Shown here: positions 12,699 to 24,889 of the stretch, piece by piece
Layout of the letters: each line of letters opens with the position of its first letter
Numbering within the stretch: position 1 is the stretch's first letter
DNA from: Straminergon stramineum
Lineage: Eukaryota; Streptophyta; Bryopsida; Hypnales; Calliergonaceae
Assembly (NCBI GenBank): GCA_963920665.1
Contig: OY987267.1
Span: 22,568,001-22,632,000 of the forward strand
Length of the DNA stretch: 64,000 nt
Direction of reading: 5' to 3'
Position numbers and translations under genes: made by a program
Notes under the pieces: generated by a model
What the model saw: the letters and a program-made list of their open reading frames with translations, nothing else
What the model was told of the DNA's origin: nothing
Database searches by the model: none

Positions 12699-12865
12699 CA
12701 AGAGAAGTTTGTTGTTTCAAAAACTGATTGTTCGCCTTGGTGTTTGCCCGTCCGCCCCGACCTTCCGAGCCAACGTAACGCCGTCCGCCTCCTCTTCTAA
12801 CCTACTTGACCTCTGTCCGCCGGGAGTTCTATTACATTTAATTCTGAAAAGTGCAGAACTGTAGC

Positions 12866-14520
12866 TTCATTTCCAAAAAAAACTCTTTAATGCGACAAGT
12901 ATCCAATGCAATATTAATGTAAGAAAAGGATAATTCTAGATTTTCCACCCCACACTTAAACATGCTTTCCAAACCCTATACCCTAAACCCTAAACCCTAC
13001 AAAAAAAATCTGAATTGTAGAACCCTCAATTGTACATATTAACTTATAACGTTGTAGGAGTTTTCAAAAGTAGTGGTGCGATGTGTGAAATATGTTTTAT
13101 TTTTTAATATTTAAAGTTTAGAATGCAATCATGACAATGTGATGCATATGTAGATCTTACTATCTTTGTGATTTAGGTTTCAATTGTTCTTAAGATTTAC
13201 TTTATTTGGGGCTACTACACAAATGTGGATCATTGGATTATAACCTAGAGTATTTCTTCAATTTTTGTTGTAGAATGCATTGATAGTGCAAAACACCAAC
13301 GTAAATATCCTAAAAGAATTTATATTATCTCATTATTCTATTACAACATTTACGGGATGATGCTCAAAATGATTTAAGTACTTTAATGTAATTTTATATG
13401 ATATGATGTGGACTACATTAAAGTAAGCATTTATACAATAAAAATGAAATGGAGGTTCTTATCATACATGCTTATACTTATGTATATGTGTGTGCACCCT
13501 AAATTGTAAACCATCAATAAATTTATCACAACCCTAAAATATTAAAGCTTAGGTAGTGTAAAATGTGATTGACCTTCAAATATGATGAGCTTTCAAAATT
13601 CAAATACAACAATTGAGATAAGTAGGTCATACTTCAATGATTACAAGTCCATTTCATCTCAAGACTTTTTCGCAAATGATTTTACAAGAAGGTTCATGAT
13701 ATCATATCTTGTAGATTATAAATTTACAATATTGATTTAATTGCTTATGTAGTTGTGTAGGCCTAGGATTTTTTAAAATCTTGAACCCCCAAAGTCCTAA
13801 GCCTTTTTTTTCTATCAAATATCATTCGAAATTGCCATTTCTATTGTGAAGAGCAAAAAACTTTATAAATTAACTTTATATCTAACCATAGGAATTTGTA
13901 CTAGATTAGTATAAAAATGTATGGGAGTAATGTTATCATCTTGATAACATTAAGTGCATACATTGCATGATATTTGTATTTAAAGAAAAAAAAATCTTTT
14001 CTTTTGTCTTGCTATACTTGATTCTTGGGCTTTTGATTTTCTTCACTTTAAATTTTGGCACTAACGATTTTAATTTTATAATATTTTTTGTTGAAGAATC
14101 TAGCTAATAAGTGAAGAATCTTGGATAAAAATTCAAAAATAAATCATTTCATTGAGATCATATTTCACAAGAGTCCTCTATAAGAGTGTAGGGCCTTTGA
14201 GACTTTAGGAGTTAATTACTTTCCTTCAAAGGCATAGAAATCAATTAGAAATTGAAACCAATTAAATTGTTACAATCTTGACTTTGAATATCTTTTGCTA
14301 TTAGCCAAAAAGTATTGTTGATATAGCAAACTTCTAAAAAACCACCAATGTAAAACTAAATTCCTTTTAATTACACATCCATTTGAATTCTTTGTTTACA
14401 AATCAGATGATTTTTCCAAAGAAGAGGCTATTTGGTGACACTTTTCATAGTTGTATTGATTTAGTGCCTCACTATATAACATATTAAAGACATAATTTCT
14501 ATAGTTTTCTTCATTCACCA
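12866..14520. other. AT-rich interior of the foldback
   Basis: No coding signal is recognised. A short telomere-like run (ACCCTAAACCCTAAACCCTA) sits at about 12980-13000. The interior resembles general intergenic DNA, so it may be captured sequence, or the two GC-rich blocks may have been separated by later insertions. Confidence 0.5.
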
Positions 14521-14529
14521 TGCATTGCA

Positions 14530-14990
14530 TGCTCTACCCGTCCGCTCATCCGCCTACCTCTACAAAGTTAAAAACACCTCTCCCTCTCACCCTCTCCCTT
14601 GTCCGCCCGTCCGCCATGGGCTGACCTCTACTAAATTGAAAACACTTCACTCTCGCGCCCAACTCTTGCTCCCGCCTTCCCCCCCGTCCGCCCGTCCGCT
14701 CGTTTGCGGTTGGCCAACCTCCACCAAATTGAAAACACTTCACTCTCGCACCCAACTCTCGCTCCTGCCTTCCTCCCCGTTCGCCCGTTTGCCTATCCGC
14801 CCATCCGCACTGTTCGCTCGTCCGCCAGTCCACCCTAGGTCGAATTCCACCAAATTTAAAAGACATCACCCTTGGTCCCTTGCGCCCGCCTCTCCCTCCT
14901 GCCTTCCTCCTCATCTGCCGTCCACCCGTCCGCATTCACTGTCTGCCTATCCACATTCATCGTCTGCCCGTCCGCCTAGCAAAGAAGAGG
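14530..14990. repeat. CCGTCCGC minisatellite with ~75-125 bp higher-order units, right arm
   Basis: Four higher-order units each start with a TCYACYAAATTGAAAACACT-like segment (about 14553, 14626, 14720 and 14845), followed by a CTCTCGC/CCCAACTC stretch and a run of CCGTCCGCCCGTCCGC-type words. Because the period keeps frames open, long apparent open frames occur on both strands. I regard them as artefacts. Confidence 0.7.
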
Positions 14991-15040
14991 GCAAACACCA
15001 AGGCGAACGCTCACTTTTTGAAGCAACAAACTTCTTTTGA

Positions 15041-15161
15041 CATTTCCGATTGGAGATTTTTTATTTTTGGGGCGTGTAATATACCATTGGAAAGGTATTT
15101 CCAAGACCTTTCCAACGGTATATCACACGCCCCAAAATTCCAATAAACGAATTCGGAAATT
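15041..15161. repeat. Hairpin module C, mirrored orientation
   Basis: This is the reverse-complement counterpart of modules A and B. It opens with CATTTCCGATTGGAG, contains GGGGCGTGTAATATACCATT and GGAAAGG, then CCTTTCCAACGGTATATCAC, CGCCCC and finally ATTCGGAAATTGCAACTGAA. It is followed by CTACATAGTGAGCG, the complement of the sequence that precedes A and B. Confidence 0.7.
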
Positions 15162-15399
15162 GCAACTGAAAGTTGCTGCAACTACATAGTGAGCGTCCAC
15201 CCGTCCACTCGGCGGACGGAGTGGGCGGACGGGCTCTAGAATCCACGGACGGGGTCGCAGACGGGGTAAAAGAAATTACCCCAGGGTAAAAACCTGATTT
15301 TGCGAATGTCACAGGACGTCTGGGGGGGTCGAGTCCGCGGACGTTGGCAGCTACATCAGGACGTCGTGTCAACCCTGGTATATATGGAATGTATTGATC

Positions 15400-16080
15400 A
15401 AAATCTAGAACTTGTATTTGTATACCAATTCCAGAATATGCTTTCAAAAAGCACTTTATAGTGATTTCTCTTCAATCATCAATATTGGAGATGAAGGTGG
15501 ACATCAATGGGTTTACAACCACCATCTCAAGGCTAGGATATACACTTTATTTCTTTTAATGGATGGAAGTAATTTGACTCACTTGCTCTTCATAGAGTTC
15601 AAAGTATATTGTTTATTCATTTTGTTATATTAATGTATTTCATCTACATGCAGCCATGGATATCTTACAAGTTGTCTAAGAAGCATTAATATGTCTCATG
15701 TAATGGAACATGACATTCATCTCCTATAATATAAATCATTCTAAGGAGTACTAGAAGGAATCGACACTATAGGTGGCAAGTCTAAACTTCAGTAAGAGGA
15801 TTGTAGGTAAAATCCATTGCCAAAACTCCTGTTTTACATCAAACAGAGTGCCGAATATAATATAAAGATGTTATGTTATATGTTAATCTAGACATAAAAC
15901 CAGGGGTGTTCCTTTACATGTCACCTAGAATCTATCACCCTACACCTAAGTTTCTTTTATTGGAAAAAATAATTGTTTTCATTCCCGCACATCTAAGAAG
16001 GAATTATCACTCCCTAAAAATGGGAAGTGCTTACATCAAATGCAATGACAATGAACAAACTAAAGAAAAGAAATAATTTT
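15400..16080. other. Intergenic sequence without recognised features
   Basis: Ordinary AT-rich DNA following the foldback. Short open frames have no recognisable composition. Confidence 0.5.
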
Positions 16081-16091
16081 GCGAGGTTCTT

Positions 16092-16320
16092 ACAGTAGTG
16101 GTAACCTCTTGTGGTCCTTCATGATGTCCGCCTATTGTATCCTCCGACATCTCTTGAAGTGCCGCCAAGTTGTTTCCTCCAACAATTTCTTCTTCACTCC
16201 CATCTCTAGTAACAAATCAAAGTACTTTGCGAAGGTCGCTTGGTGTGGATTGGCCTGTTTTTGACATGATTTTCTTCCCTCGGGTCATTCTAGATCTCCG
16301 TAGTTCCTTACAAGATGAGA
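16092..16320 (-). pseudogene. Unknown coding fragment, C-terminal piece
   Basis: The minus strand reads QATFAKYFDLLLEMGVKKKL then LEETTWRHFKRCRRIQ, an in-frame stop, ADIMKDHKRLPLL and a terminal stop near 16092. The composition is that of a real protein: charged, with no AT-rich filler residues. Upstream, another frame gives TRGKKIMSKTG, which would join the first after a frameshift near 16255. I do not recognise the family. The position just upstream of the MULE-type pseudogene on the opposite strand suggests it may be part of the same element or a captured gene piece, but this is inference. Confidence 0.4.
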
Positions 16321-17150
16321 AATACAAAGACCTATGCCTACTCTTTCTATTTCTTGTCAACGTACTAGGAATGGCCATACCCAAAATCTCTACAAGCATG
16401 AGAAAGATGACTACATGAAATCTAACACTCTGAACCCTGGCGAGCACTTGGAACTGGAAGAAGGTAATGGTTCTTGCTTGTAGAAATGGCTTCTATTTAT
16501 CAAGTTCAAAGGAATGGTCTAGAAGCATACAGTATCACATTAAAAAGTTCAGTGCTGGAAAAGGCTTGAATTAGAAGAGATGAAGTGGTATGTCAGATCT
16601 GGCTTCATGCACCGGAAGCATTAATAATTGAAGGCAAGTGACTTTGTCTAAAATTTGACACATTCCATGAATGATGTCCAAGGGGTGGCTGCCGTGCATT
16701 TAGGAATTTACTAAAGAAGGATACTCTAAAGGGCATAGAAGGTGGCGGAGGACAGGGTGGAAATTGTCAAACTTGGTAGTAGATGATGGTTAGTGTAAAA
16801 AAATATTGAATGGCAAAGGGGTTAGTAAAGATTGGATGCGGGAGGCATCTACTGATAGTAATTCAATAGTGGTTCATTTTAGTACTTGTTAGTAGGTACT
16901 TAGTGTAGATGGCGGCACATGATAGTACTGTAATAGAAGTAGATGGTGGCAAAGGGCTTGGCAAAAGTAGATTTAAAAGATCTATTTTTAAAGAGGACAA
17001 CAAATGCTAAGCCGATCACTAGTACTATTTCATAGTCTTGTACAATTGACGGTGATGAACCATTTGAGTTGTTTCAAATTCTCCTCATCACCATCCCATG
17101 TTTAGGATTACAGGTGTTCATTTCTATTGTTTTATGTACGAATTCTCTAG

Positions 17151-20100
17151 ATGGCTTGCATTCGAGTAGATGGTCATAAGGTACCTCTTATATTTCCCGT
17201 AGAGGATGGAAGATGTGCTAGAGTTCTCAATCACCTTCACGTCTAATTTAGATTTGTAGAGTCCTCCATCTATGTTGAAGAAGAAAGGCTATCAAAGGCA
17301 AATAAGGTGAAAGAATTTGTCCGTGTTGTGAAATCTATAGAAGATGAAGTACATTGCTAGTACCTTTCCCCCAGGAACTATAAAGCATATGGACTTCTTC
17401 TTTCCATGCTAGGGTCTTCCACTGAGATTTTGAGTCGCCAGTCAGATAATTCAACGGTAGATATGCAGTATCCAGTACACGATGTTTCATCTAGTGCAAG
17501 TCATCAAGTTTCTCCGGTTCCTATAAGGCCTTCATTACTTCACGTTGTCAAGGTAGAGAAATTAGATCCAATCATAGAATTGTCTAGTGAATCGGAAAGA
17601 GAGTCTCTTGAGTTGACCCTCAAAAATCTAGGAGGTTCTATTGGAACTACAACCAACGAAAGGGGCCTATTGAACTCTATATGTCGAAGTCCATCAAATA
17701 GAAAATTACAATCCTCATTGTCTCGTCACTTGTTGCATCCGTATCCAAGTGGTAGAGTAAGTATAATGGACTATTTGAAGAGACTAGCCAACATGCATCG
17801 ATCTCGAAACAAATTGTCTACAATGGATTTGAGCATCATAAAGCACCACCATGTTGCGTGTCTTCCAACAATATTTGATGGAGATATCATTTTTGAAATA
17901 CCACCATGCCGCTCTACATCGTCTTCATTGGCAGCACAGAGCTTGGAAGGAGTGGACAAGGGCTATGATGGACACCCGTGGTGCAGGCTCGACACTACAA
18001 ACATCAACAACTCTGACAACCTCAAGTTCCGTAAGTCCCACTATACTGGCCATCTTGCTTGTGTGAACCCAAATTGTCATTATTTGAACAAAACTTCCAA
18101 GAAGAATGAAACAGAGTGGAGTGGCTTCACACCTATTCCTTTTGCAATTGGAGATGGACCTCCCAAAGACACTACCCTTGTTTGCAAAGTGTGTAGGAAA
18201 CTACCTTCGTGTCTTAGCCCATGCAATGCTAGGATATACTATGCTTTCAATGATAATCTAGAAATGAGTAGGGCTGCTATATACTTCAAAGAGCACAACC
18301 ACTCGGTTGCAAAGGGCATGTACAAAGATTCTATGAAAGAAATCTATGGACTCATTGAAGAGCAAGTGGCTAGAACACCAACAGTCACAAACTCGACAAT
18401 TGCTCTATTTGCCAGTAAAAAGTTCTTAACAAACTATCTATTTTACAACGGAGATGGAGAGAAGGAGTTATTAAAGGGGGAGGAAATAGAGGAGGTTATG
18501 GACCGCTTGCAGTATCTCAATAGTCCAAATATACAGAATGTGATCTCCTTTTTCCACTCAAACAATTGAGGAGGGATCATTGACAACATTATGACTATGA
18601 AGAAGGAGTCGAAATTCAAATTCATACACGACAGCATCTTCCCTGGCCAAAGGAAGGAGAAGGTTCATATCTTCAAAATGCTCACGGAAGGACCCGAAAG
18701 TGGAGTGGACCTTGTAAGGCGCATGCAACCAGGAGGTAATCTACAAAACACATGGTTGATGTTTGACCACATGAAGCATGTGAAGGAGTGGACCACAATG
18801 GCCTGCCATGTGTATGATGTTGAATACAAGAAGGTCATGACTATTGTAGTGTGTGATATGCAGTTTGAAGATACCAAGGTGCAAGTACAATTCTGGAGGA
18901 GCTTAAACATTGTCATGGAGTGACACGGAGTGGCTAACCCAAACTTTAAAGGATTCATAGCAAACAACGCTATGGCCAATTGGAATGCGATCCGGATTGT
19001 CTATAGCAACGGATCTGCCAGTGAGGAAATGGAAGATCGTAAAAGGATTTGTTTGTTGCATTGGAGCTGCAAGTAGTTCTCTTTATAAACACAGTCAGAA
19101 GTACATCAAGGAAGCACTTCACCAACAATATATTTCTCTATGTAAACAATACAAAGATTCCAAGAATATGGATCAGACAGAGACATGTTACCTTGCAATT
19201 CGGTCGTGGTGACTATCATCAAGAGCTGCAAATGAAGAAGCCCTTCATGAATTAGACCATTGGCTAGCATTTTGGCATTTCCGATATCAACAATGGGGAG
19301 GCTTCATGGACATGGTGAGTGAAGTAGTTATTTCTATGCATAAGAGCATTTCGATTTGTGAATGTGTCACATTATATAATGTAAAGATAAACCTACAAAG
19401 CTACATATAATTTTTTTGGTTTTGCAATGATATAGAATAAAGAAAGAACTTCATATTATAATTTAAAATTTTGTGAATTATTCACCCAAGGTATCCAAAA
19501 TAGGGGGTCCATCAAACAGTGAAAAAACATATGTCGGGTATGATGGAAGTCTTTGTGGTGATTACTAGACCTCCTATTTTGGGTACCTTGAAGTAAGCAT
19601 GCAAATCTTTGAAGTCCACATGTAGGATGTGAGTACTTCTTTGTACCAATAAGTTGAAAGAACATTGTATTGCTCTCTTTTTATATAGTAATATCTGTGC
19701 ATTTGAAATTGTCTTTGACTGCCCTTCACTATATGATAAGACATGTTCAGTGGACCAAAAAGAGTCTACAATTACAAATGTCTATGAGGTTTTGAAAGTG
19801 AAGTGCTAACTCTTTCCCAAAACTTGTACTCAATTCTAGAAATTGAATTTGGAGGAGACGCTTGATTTAACATCGTGCAATTTATCTGAAAAGGTTCATA
19901 ACAAGTGGTTGCAAATGTCTGGAAAAAGGGGAAACAATTTGTTTGATGCCACTTGTGATGACAATATTTGTGCTTGGATGCAAATGACAAATTATTGAGC
20001 ATATCTTAGAGGTCATGCATATGGCTCTGGTCCTTCAAAGAATGAGTTGAAACTCAAGGCTGCCACTAGAAGCAAAGATCCAAAGAAAATTGCAAAAGCG

Positions 20101-21201
20101 TTGAACTCTTTACCTAGAGAAGAGGGGCTTGGAAGTCGAATACCTCATTTGGAAGGAGAAGAGATCTTTGGAAGCACAAAGAGGAAGTTGAATATACCCA
20201 TAGGAGATGCTGGAGACTCACATAGACCGGACAAAGTGAATTTCTCTCAACTGCATGTCCATACAAGGTCTACAACAACTTATATGGAGATCTTAGAAGG
20301 GAAAGGTAAAGAGCCTAATGCCAATAGTTTTCCACATGTCATAGTTGCATGTGAAAGTGACTGTGATACATCAAAGTGGCATATTGCAAGGATTAGCCAT
20401 AAATCAAATGCAAAATGTCACACTCAACAAAAGGGGTTGAATATCAAGTGCTCCGCCAAAATTGCAAGGGGAAAGAAGGGAACCCCTGCTCCAACCTATA
20501 GAGGTAGAAAAATAGATTATGGTAGTAAGCAAGAAGTGGTGGTTGACTTTTGGTTTTGATGGGATGATATTGAACATTGTGTGAAAGTATCAAAATGAAA
20601 GAGGATAATCGATTGGCTAGAGGTGTTGGAGGTTTGGCCTATTTTATGAAGGACACACCTCAATCAGGAGGAAACTCTACTCTTGCAACATGCAGGATTT
20701 CGACTCCAACAACGTCTTACGTTGTCACCACGTCAACTTTTCAACATGTCAAAGATTTTCAAGATTGCCTTATTTGACCAACCACCACCAAAGAATCCAG
20801 ATGCGTATCCAACAATCAAGTTCAACTGAACTATTCAAAGGATTGCAAATGCACCAACTACATAGCAATGGAACAAGTGGGAGAGTGCAGGAAACATTAG
20901 AGGGCAAATTGTCGGAGTAACTTTATTCCCCCAACCAGGCCTAGGTGCAATAGTTTTGCTAGAGATAGGAACAGACCATAACCGAAATGTCTACCAAATT
21001 ATAGTTGGCATGTTTCCCATGTGCACATGTCCAAACTTTATAAATATGGTAGTTTCTGCTATTGGAGGTCAAAAATAGTATGTGAATTGCAAACATTTGT
21101 ACTACTTATATAGGTACTTCTGCAAGATGGATGTCAACAAAGACAAATTCATTCATGTACCTAGTTATAGCTTCAATGAATTAAAAAGACTTCTAGTTTG
21201 A
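17151..21201 (+). pseudogene. MULE-type transposase pseudogene (GCM/WRKY-like finger, DDE region, SWIM finger)
   Basis: The reading frame starts at ATG 17151 (MACIRVDGHKVPLIF) and continues in one frame to 18923, broken by stops at 17244-17246, 17358-17360, 18567-18569 and 18921-18923. Around 18050-18310 there is a zinc-binding module: CVNPNC, then CKVCRKL, ending in KEHNHSV, the Cys/His arrangement of GCM/WRKY-like fingers in transposases. From about 18740, WLMFDHMKHVKEWTTMACH and VVCDMQFED followed by NPNFKGFIANNAMANWNA fit the catalytic region; where I recall Asp in relatives there is Asn. A frameshift near 19075 leads to ALHELDHWLAFWHFRYQQWG, with a GTGAGT donor at about 19315. Later exons run through 19860-20560 to MCTCPNF...NCKHLYYLY (about 21018-21110), a CxC...CxH SWIM finger, and stop at 21199-21201. 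It is clearly non-functional. Terminal inverted repeats were not identified. Confidence 0.75.
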
Positions 21202-22800
21202 GCAAGAATTATTTTCATCCCTAAATAGGCATAGACGCCTTTGCAAAAAATTCATACTTTATCCATATTGTATTCATTTACATATATTATGATTGAAATG
21301 ATTTACAGCACATGGAATTGAAAATGTCTATGCATTTCCTAAGTATTGGAATATGTCTCATCAATGAATTGTTTTTAAGCACGTTCCCATGACTAAGGGC
21401 AAATGTAATCATAATATAGTATTGCACACATGAATATTAAAATTTATTTAATTCCATTCATTCTATATTTATACACCCTACTTCATTTTCTTCTTAATTC
21501 CTTTCTCTCCCTTCTCTTTCTTATTTTTTTCACCCTCTTTTCTTTCTTTATTGGTTGTCCTTGACATTCTTTTCCATCTTCTTTCCCTTTTCTTTCCCTT
21601 TTTTTTAATATCCCTTACACTCTTATTTTGATTTTTTTTCATTTCCCTACCATTTCTTCTTCTATTTTTTTAATTACTTTTAATTTCCTAACCAATTATG
21701 TCCTCACTTCCCATTTTATCCTTTCTCTCATTTTATATTCTTTTGCTTTTAATTTTTTTGGACACTATTTTTATTCATTGAACCTCACTTTCATGGCTTC
21801 TTTTTGTCATTTAGTTGTAGGACGTGTTTGATCTTTTATAGCTCATATATTTCTATAATTTTCTAGAAATTCAGCCAACATGTTTACACGTGGCATTAAA
21901 TTAAAGACATCCCAAAATTGTTTCTTATAATTTAAAATTATCTTGCGCAACATACTTACGAATGGGATTGAGATTTCTACCACAATGATTTCTCATAGAC
22001 ATTTGATCGTAACTTGTCAATTTTCCTCTCATCTTTCACGTGCTCTCTTACAGTAGCTCATGTTGGAAATCCCAATCCATATGTGATACTCAAAAGACAT
22101 AGTTCTATGTATTCATTAGAGTTGCTCAAAAAACTACAATTCACTATTGCGAAAGTGACATTAGTCTACTTTACATGAAGCAATGGGCATACTCTTTGTT
22201 CTAGTTAATAAACAAATTGTTAGAACATTGCACAAAATTTTGAAAGTCTAAATGCATAGCCTAAAAACCAAGAACAATAAAGTATAAAACTTTATCACAA
22301 TCCACAATCATAGGGGACATGGTCATAGGTCACAAAATTTACTATAAATAGTAAGATTTCTTCAATTTTTTCCAACAAATATACAAACAAAAACTTTTGG
22401 GGAAAAAATTTCAAAAAAATAGGGTTTGGGGGCTCACTGCTCCAAGCTCACACGCTAGCGTCGTTGAATATAGACCTAATGGATGACATCATAGTCTTGT
22501 CTAGTGTGTGTCTCATGTCAAATCTCAAGTCAATTTGCCTTTGTGCATGCTCTAACCACTTAATAATATTGTGTATATATATAAGAAAATGGCAATTAAC
22601 TTGCATATAAGTTTAACCTTTTTTTCTTTCTCTCCCATCTAGAGGTTTTAGCATTAATAATTTAATTGCATATTTATTAAAAGAAATCCGTATTTCTACT
22701 TCACTCTTAACCATATATAATCACAAGGAAAAATTTCTTCTTTCGTGTTGCTTGATCAATCTTCACATCAGCCAATTCACTCTATCTTCCTTTATAGTCA
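21202..22800. other. AT-rich intergenic sequence with long pyrimidine tract
   Basis: Positions 21460-21800 are almost entirely C and T on the plus strand (TTTCTCCCTTCTC-like), which creates a Phe/Leu/Ser-rich open frame with no meaning. The rest is featureless. Confidence 0.5.
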
Positions 22801-24500
22801 ATTAGACTTAGTCTTTGTTATTTAGAGTTGGTTGGATCAATTAGACTTGTCACCAAGTTCATGGCTTCACAACTAAGGAATTGGACCTATGACCTTGTAT
22901 TGTTTCATATTCTAAACTTAGTCAACTTGCCACCTACTATAGACTCCACTATTGACTCCACCAATGCTATTATAAACTACCAATTGGACCAACTTCCAAT
23001 CAACAAAGGCAAATCTCAACTACTAGATATGTAGTATGTGAAATTTGACAGAATTACAGATTTCAATTGTAATAATTCTAACATGGAACCATTTCAATGT
23101 ATGTAACTTAATTTAATCTACAATTGTATTTATCAATTTGCCTTAAGAGTTATCTCTGTTGCAACTAGACCATGTTGATTTGGGAATGATGAATAGGACT
23201 CATCTAATTCTCCATCAATTAGACTTAATTGGACATTTGGACTTGAACTCTATAGGTTTATATAACTTGAACGAGCAACTGAAACTTACAACTATCCAGT
23301 AGACTACTCATTATTTTAAAACAAATTCATAGACTTCAAACTTACACTAGATTTTCTTAATTGTCTCAAAATCACAATCTAAATTTATCTACACACTTGG
23401 ATGCATCTCTTTTACAAATTATACGTATTCATTCATTTCAATTTTACAACTAGAACATTGATCATCCCAATTGACACATATTGCTAATTAAACTTATCTT
23501 GTTGAACAATCCAGTTAGTCCATATGACAACTTTGCTCATTGATGCACTCTAGCTTTGGTGATTTTACAAACAAACATATGAACTTGATTACAATAATTG
23601 AAAATTGAAATTCACAGTAATTTTATACTTATTCTGAACAATTTGATCTTCCAAATGACTGAACAATTTGTCACTCTATACTTGCAACATCATATAGCAA
23701 AATTGACCAATACAACATCAATTAATTTCTCACTCAAATACACACACTACAAATTGCTCATAGCTCCAACACTCAACATGTTAATTAATTCCAATTTAAT
23801 TAATCCCACACTCAACATTTGCACACAACAACCCATAAGTCAATTACATGAGATATCAAATAATTAACACAATCTACCTCATAGTCTCACAGCTCAATGG
23901 ATTTACATACCATAATGTATCCACTTCAACAATTGTCAATTTTTAATTTAAAGTGGTCGACAATTTATCTCGCAACTCCTATATTGTTACTCATAAACAA
24001 CTTGCCAAATGGATTATTCAACAAATAATCATACAACCACACAAATCATAAATTATACTAGTAACTCGTAGTGATTAATTATTTAATTTACTTGGCAATT
24101 TTATTACACAACTTTCACACTTAAGACACACAATCAAATTGACAATATTCTCAGTCTACTATCACATCACAAATACAAAGTTGAGTAGCTTGTAGTTTCA
24201 AACACACACGCTTGTAATGAATCAACAATAGCTAGGAATACAAGCAGAATTACTACACTTGTCAATTAGACCATAGTACAATTACACAACTGCTTCAAGT
24301 CGACTTGACCAAAGCTCCACACTCCCACTACCAGAAGCCAAATCCCTCAACCAAATAGACAAACACACTTCAAACAACCAGAACAAGTGGACAATTGCAA
24401 ATTTTAATGCTTTGAAAATTTTATATACAAAAGCACAAGAGTATAGTGAGTCATACAACTTGGTATGAATTGAAGAAAAAAAAAATCGACCTTTGGACTT
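22800..24500. other. C/A-rich, G-poor block
   Basis: The plus strand is markedly poor in G and rich in A and C, with many CAATT, CAATTAG and CAATTG words. Few stop codons containing G occur, so open frames of 60-90 codons appear by composition alone. No gene was recognised. The block resembles 27400-29170 and 48050-51000. Confidence 0.45.
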
Positions 24501-24710
24501 ATAGTCCAAAAAACTTGTGAAGATAACTCTTCACTTGAAAAGTTGTAAAGTCAATTTGATGCTTTTCAAATCCTATCAACTTGACTCTTCTAAATCTTAA
24601 GAAACCATCATTTCAATTCTCGTGAGATAATTACAATTATAATTGACTTGGTAATGGAAATGGAACAAGTTGATAGCCCTATTTACACATGGACAGTCAA
24701 ATTGACAATA

Positions 24711-24886
24711 TACTACAAGAGAAAGGTGTGTTTTAAGTATAGTCTTTTAAGTAATGACCTATTAGGAGTCTTTTCAATAAAATTTTATTCAAAATACATG
24801 TATTTTGAGTAAAATTCTATTGAAAAGACTCCTAATAGGTCATTACTTAAAAGACTATACTTAAAACACACCTTTCTCTTGCAGTG
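24711..24886. mobile_element. CACTA-type MITE, near-perfect foldback, copy 1
   Basis: The element is an almost perfect palindrome with ~80-base arms. The left end is TACTACAAGAGAAAGG and the right end is CCTTTCTCTTGCAGTG, i.e. variants of the CACTACAAGA terminus typical of the CACTA (En/Spm) superfamily. It is flanked by the 3-base duplication ATA (24708-24710 and 24887-24889), as expected for CACTA transposition. It has no coding capacity. A second diverged copy is at 51061-51242. Confidence 0.8.
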
Positions 24887-24889
24887 ATA

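Larger units (their letters stand above)
11951..15377. mobile_element. Large GC-rich composite foldback element
   Basis: The termini are AGGGTTGAC (11952-11960) and GTCAACCCT (15368-15376), flanked by TATATAT on both sides (11944-11950 and 15379-15385). Both arms are GC- and CpG-rich, in sharp contrast to the surroundings, and carry the same parts in mirrored order: a GTCC-rich terminal zone with GGGTAA and CGCAAA words, a minisatellite of CCGTCCGC/GCGGACGG words, and one or two hairpin modules. Between the arms is about 1.65 kb of ordinary AT-rich DNA (12866-14520) without recognisable genes. No transposase is visible, so it would depend on another element. The class is unknown; a foldback or MULE-type non-autonomous element is an inference. 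Confidence 0.6.

Noticed and set aside
14525..15040. Long open frame (171 codons) and an overlapping 129-codon frame on the other strand
   Set aside because: Both run through the CCGTCCGC minisatellite, whose period and lack of stops keep frames open. The Pro/Arg-rich translations are repetitive.
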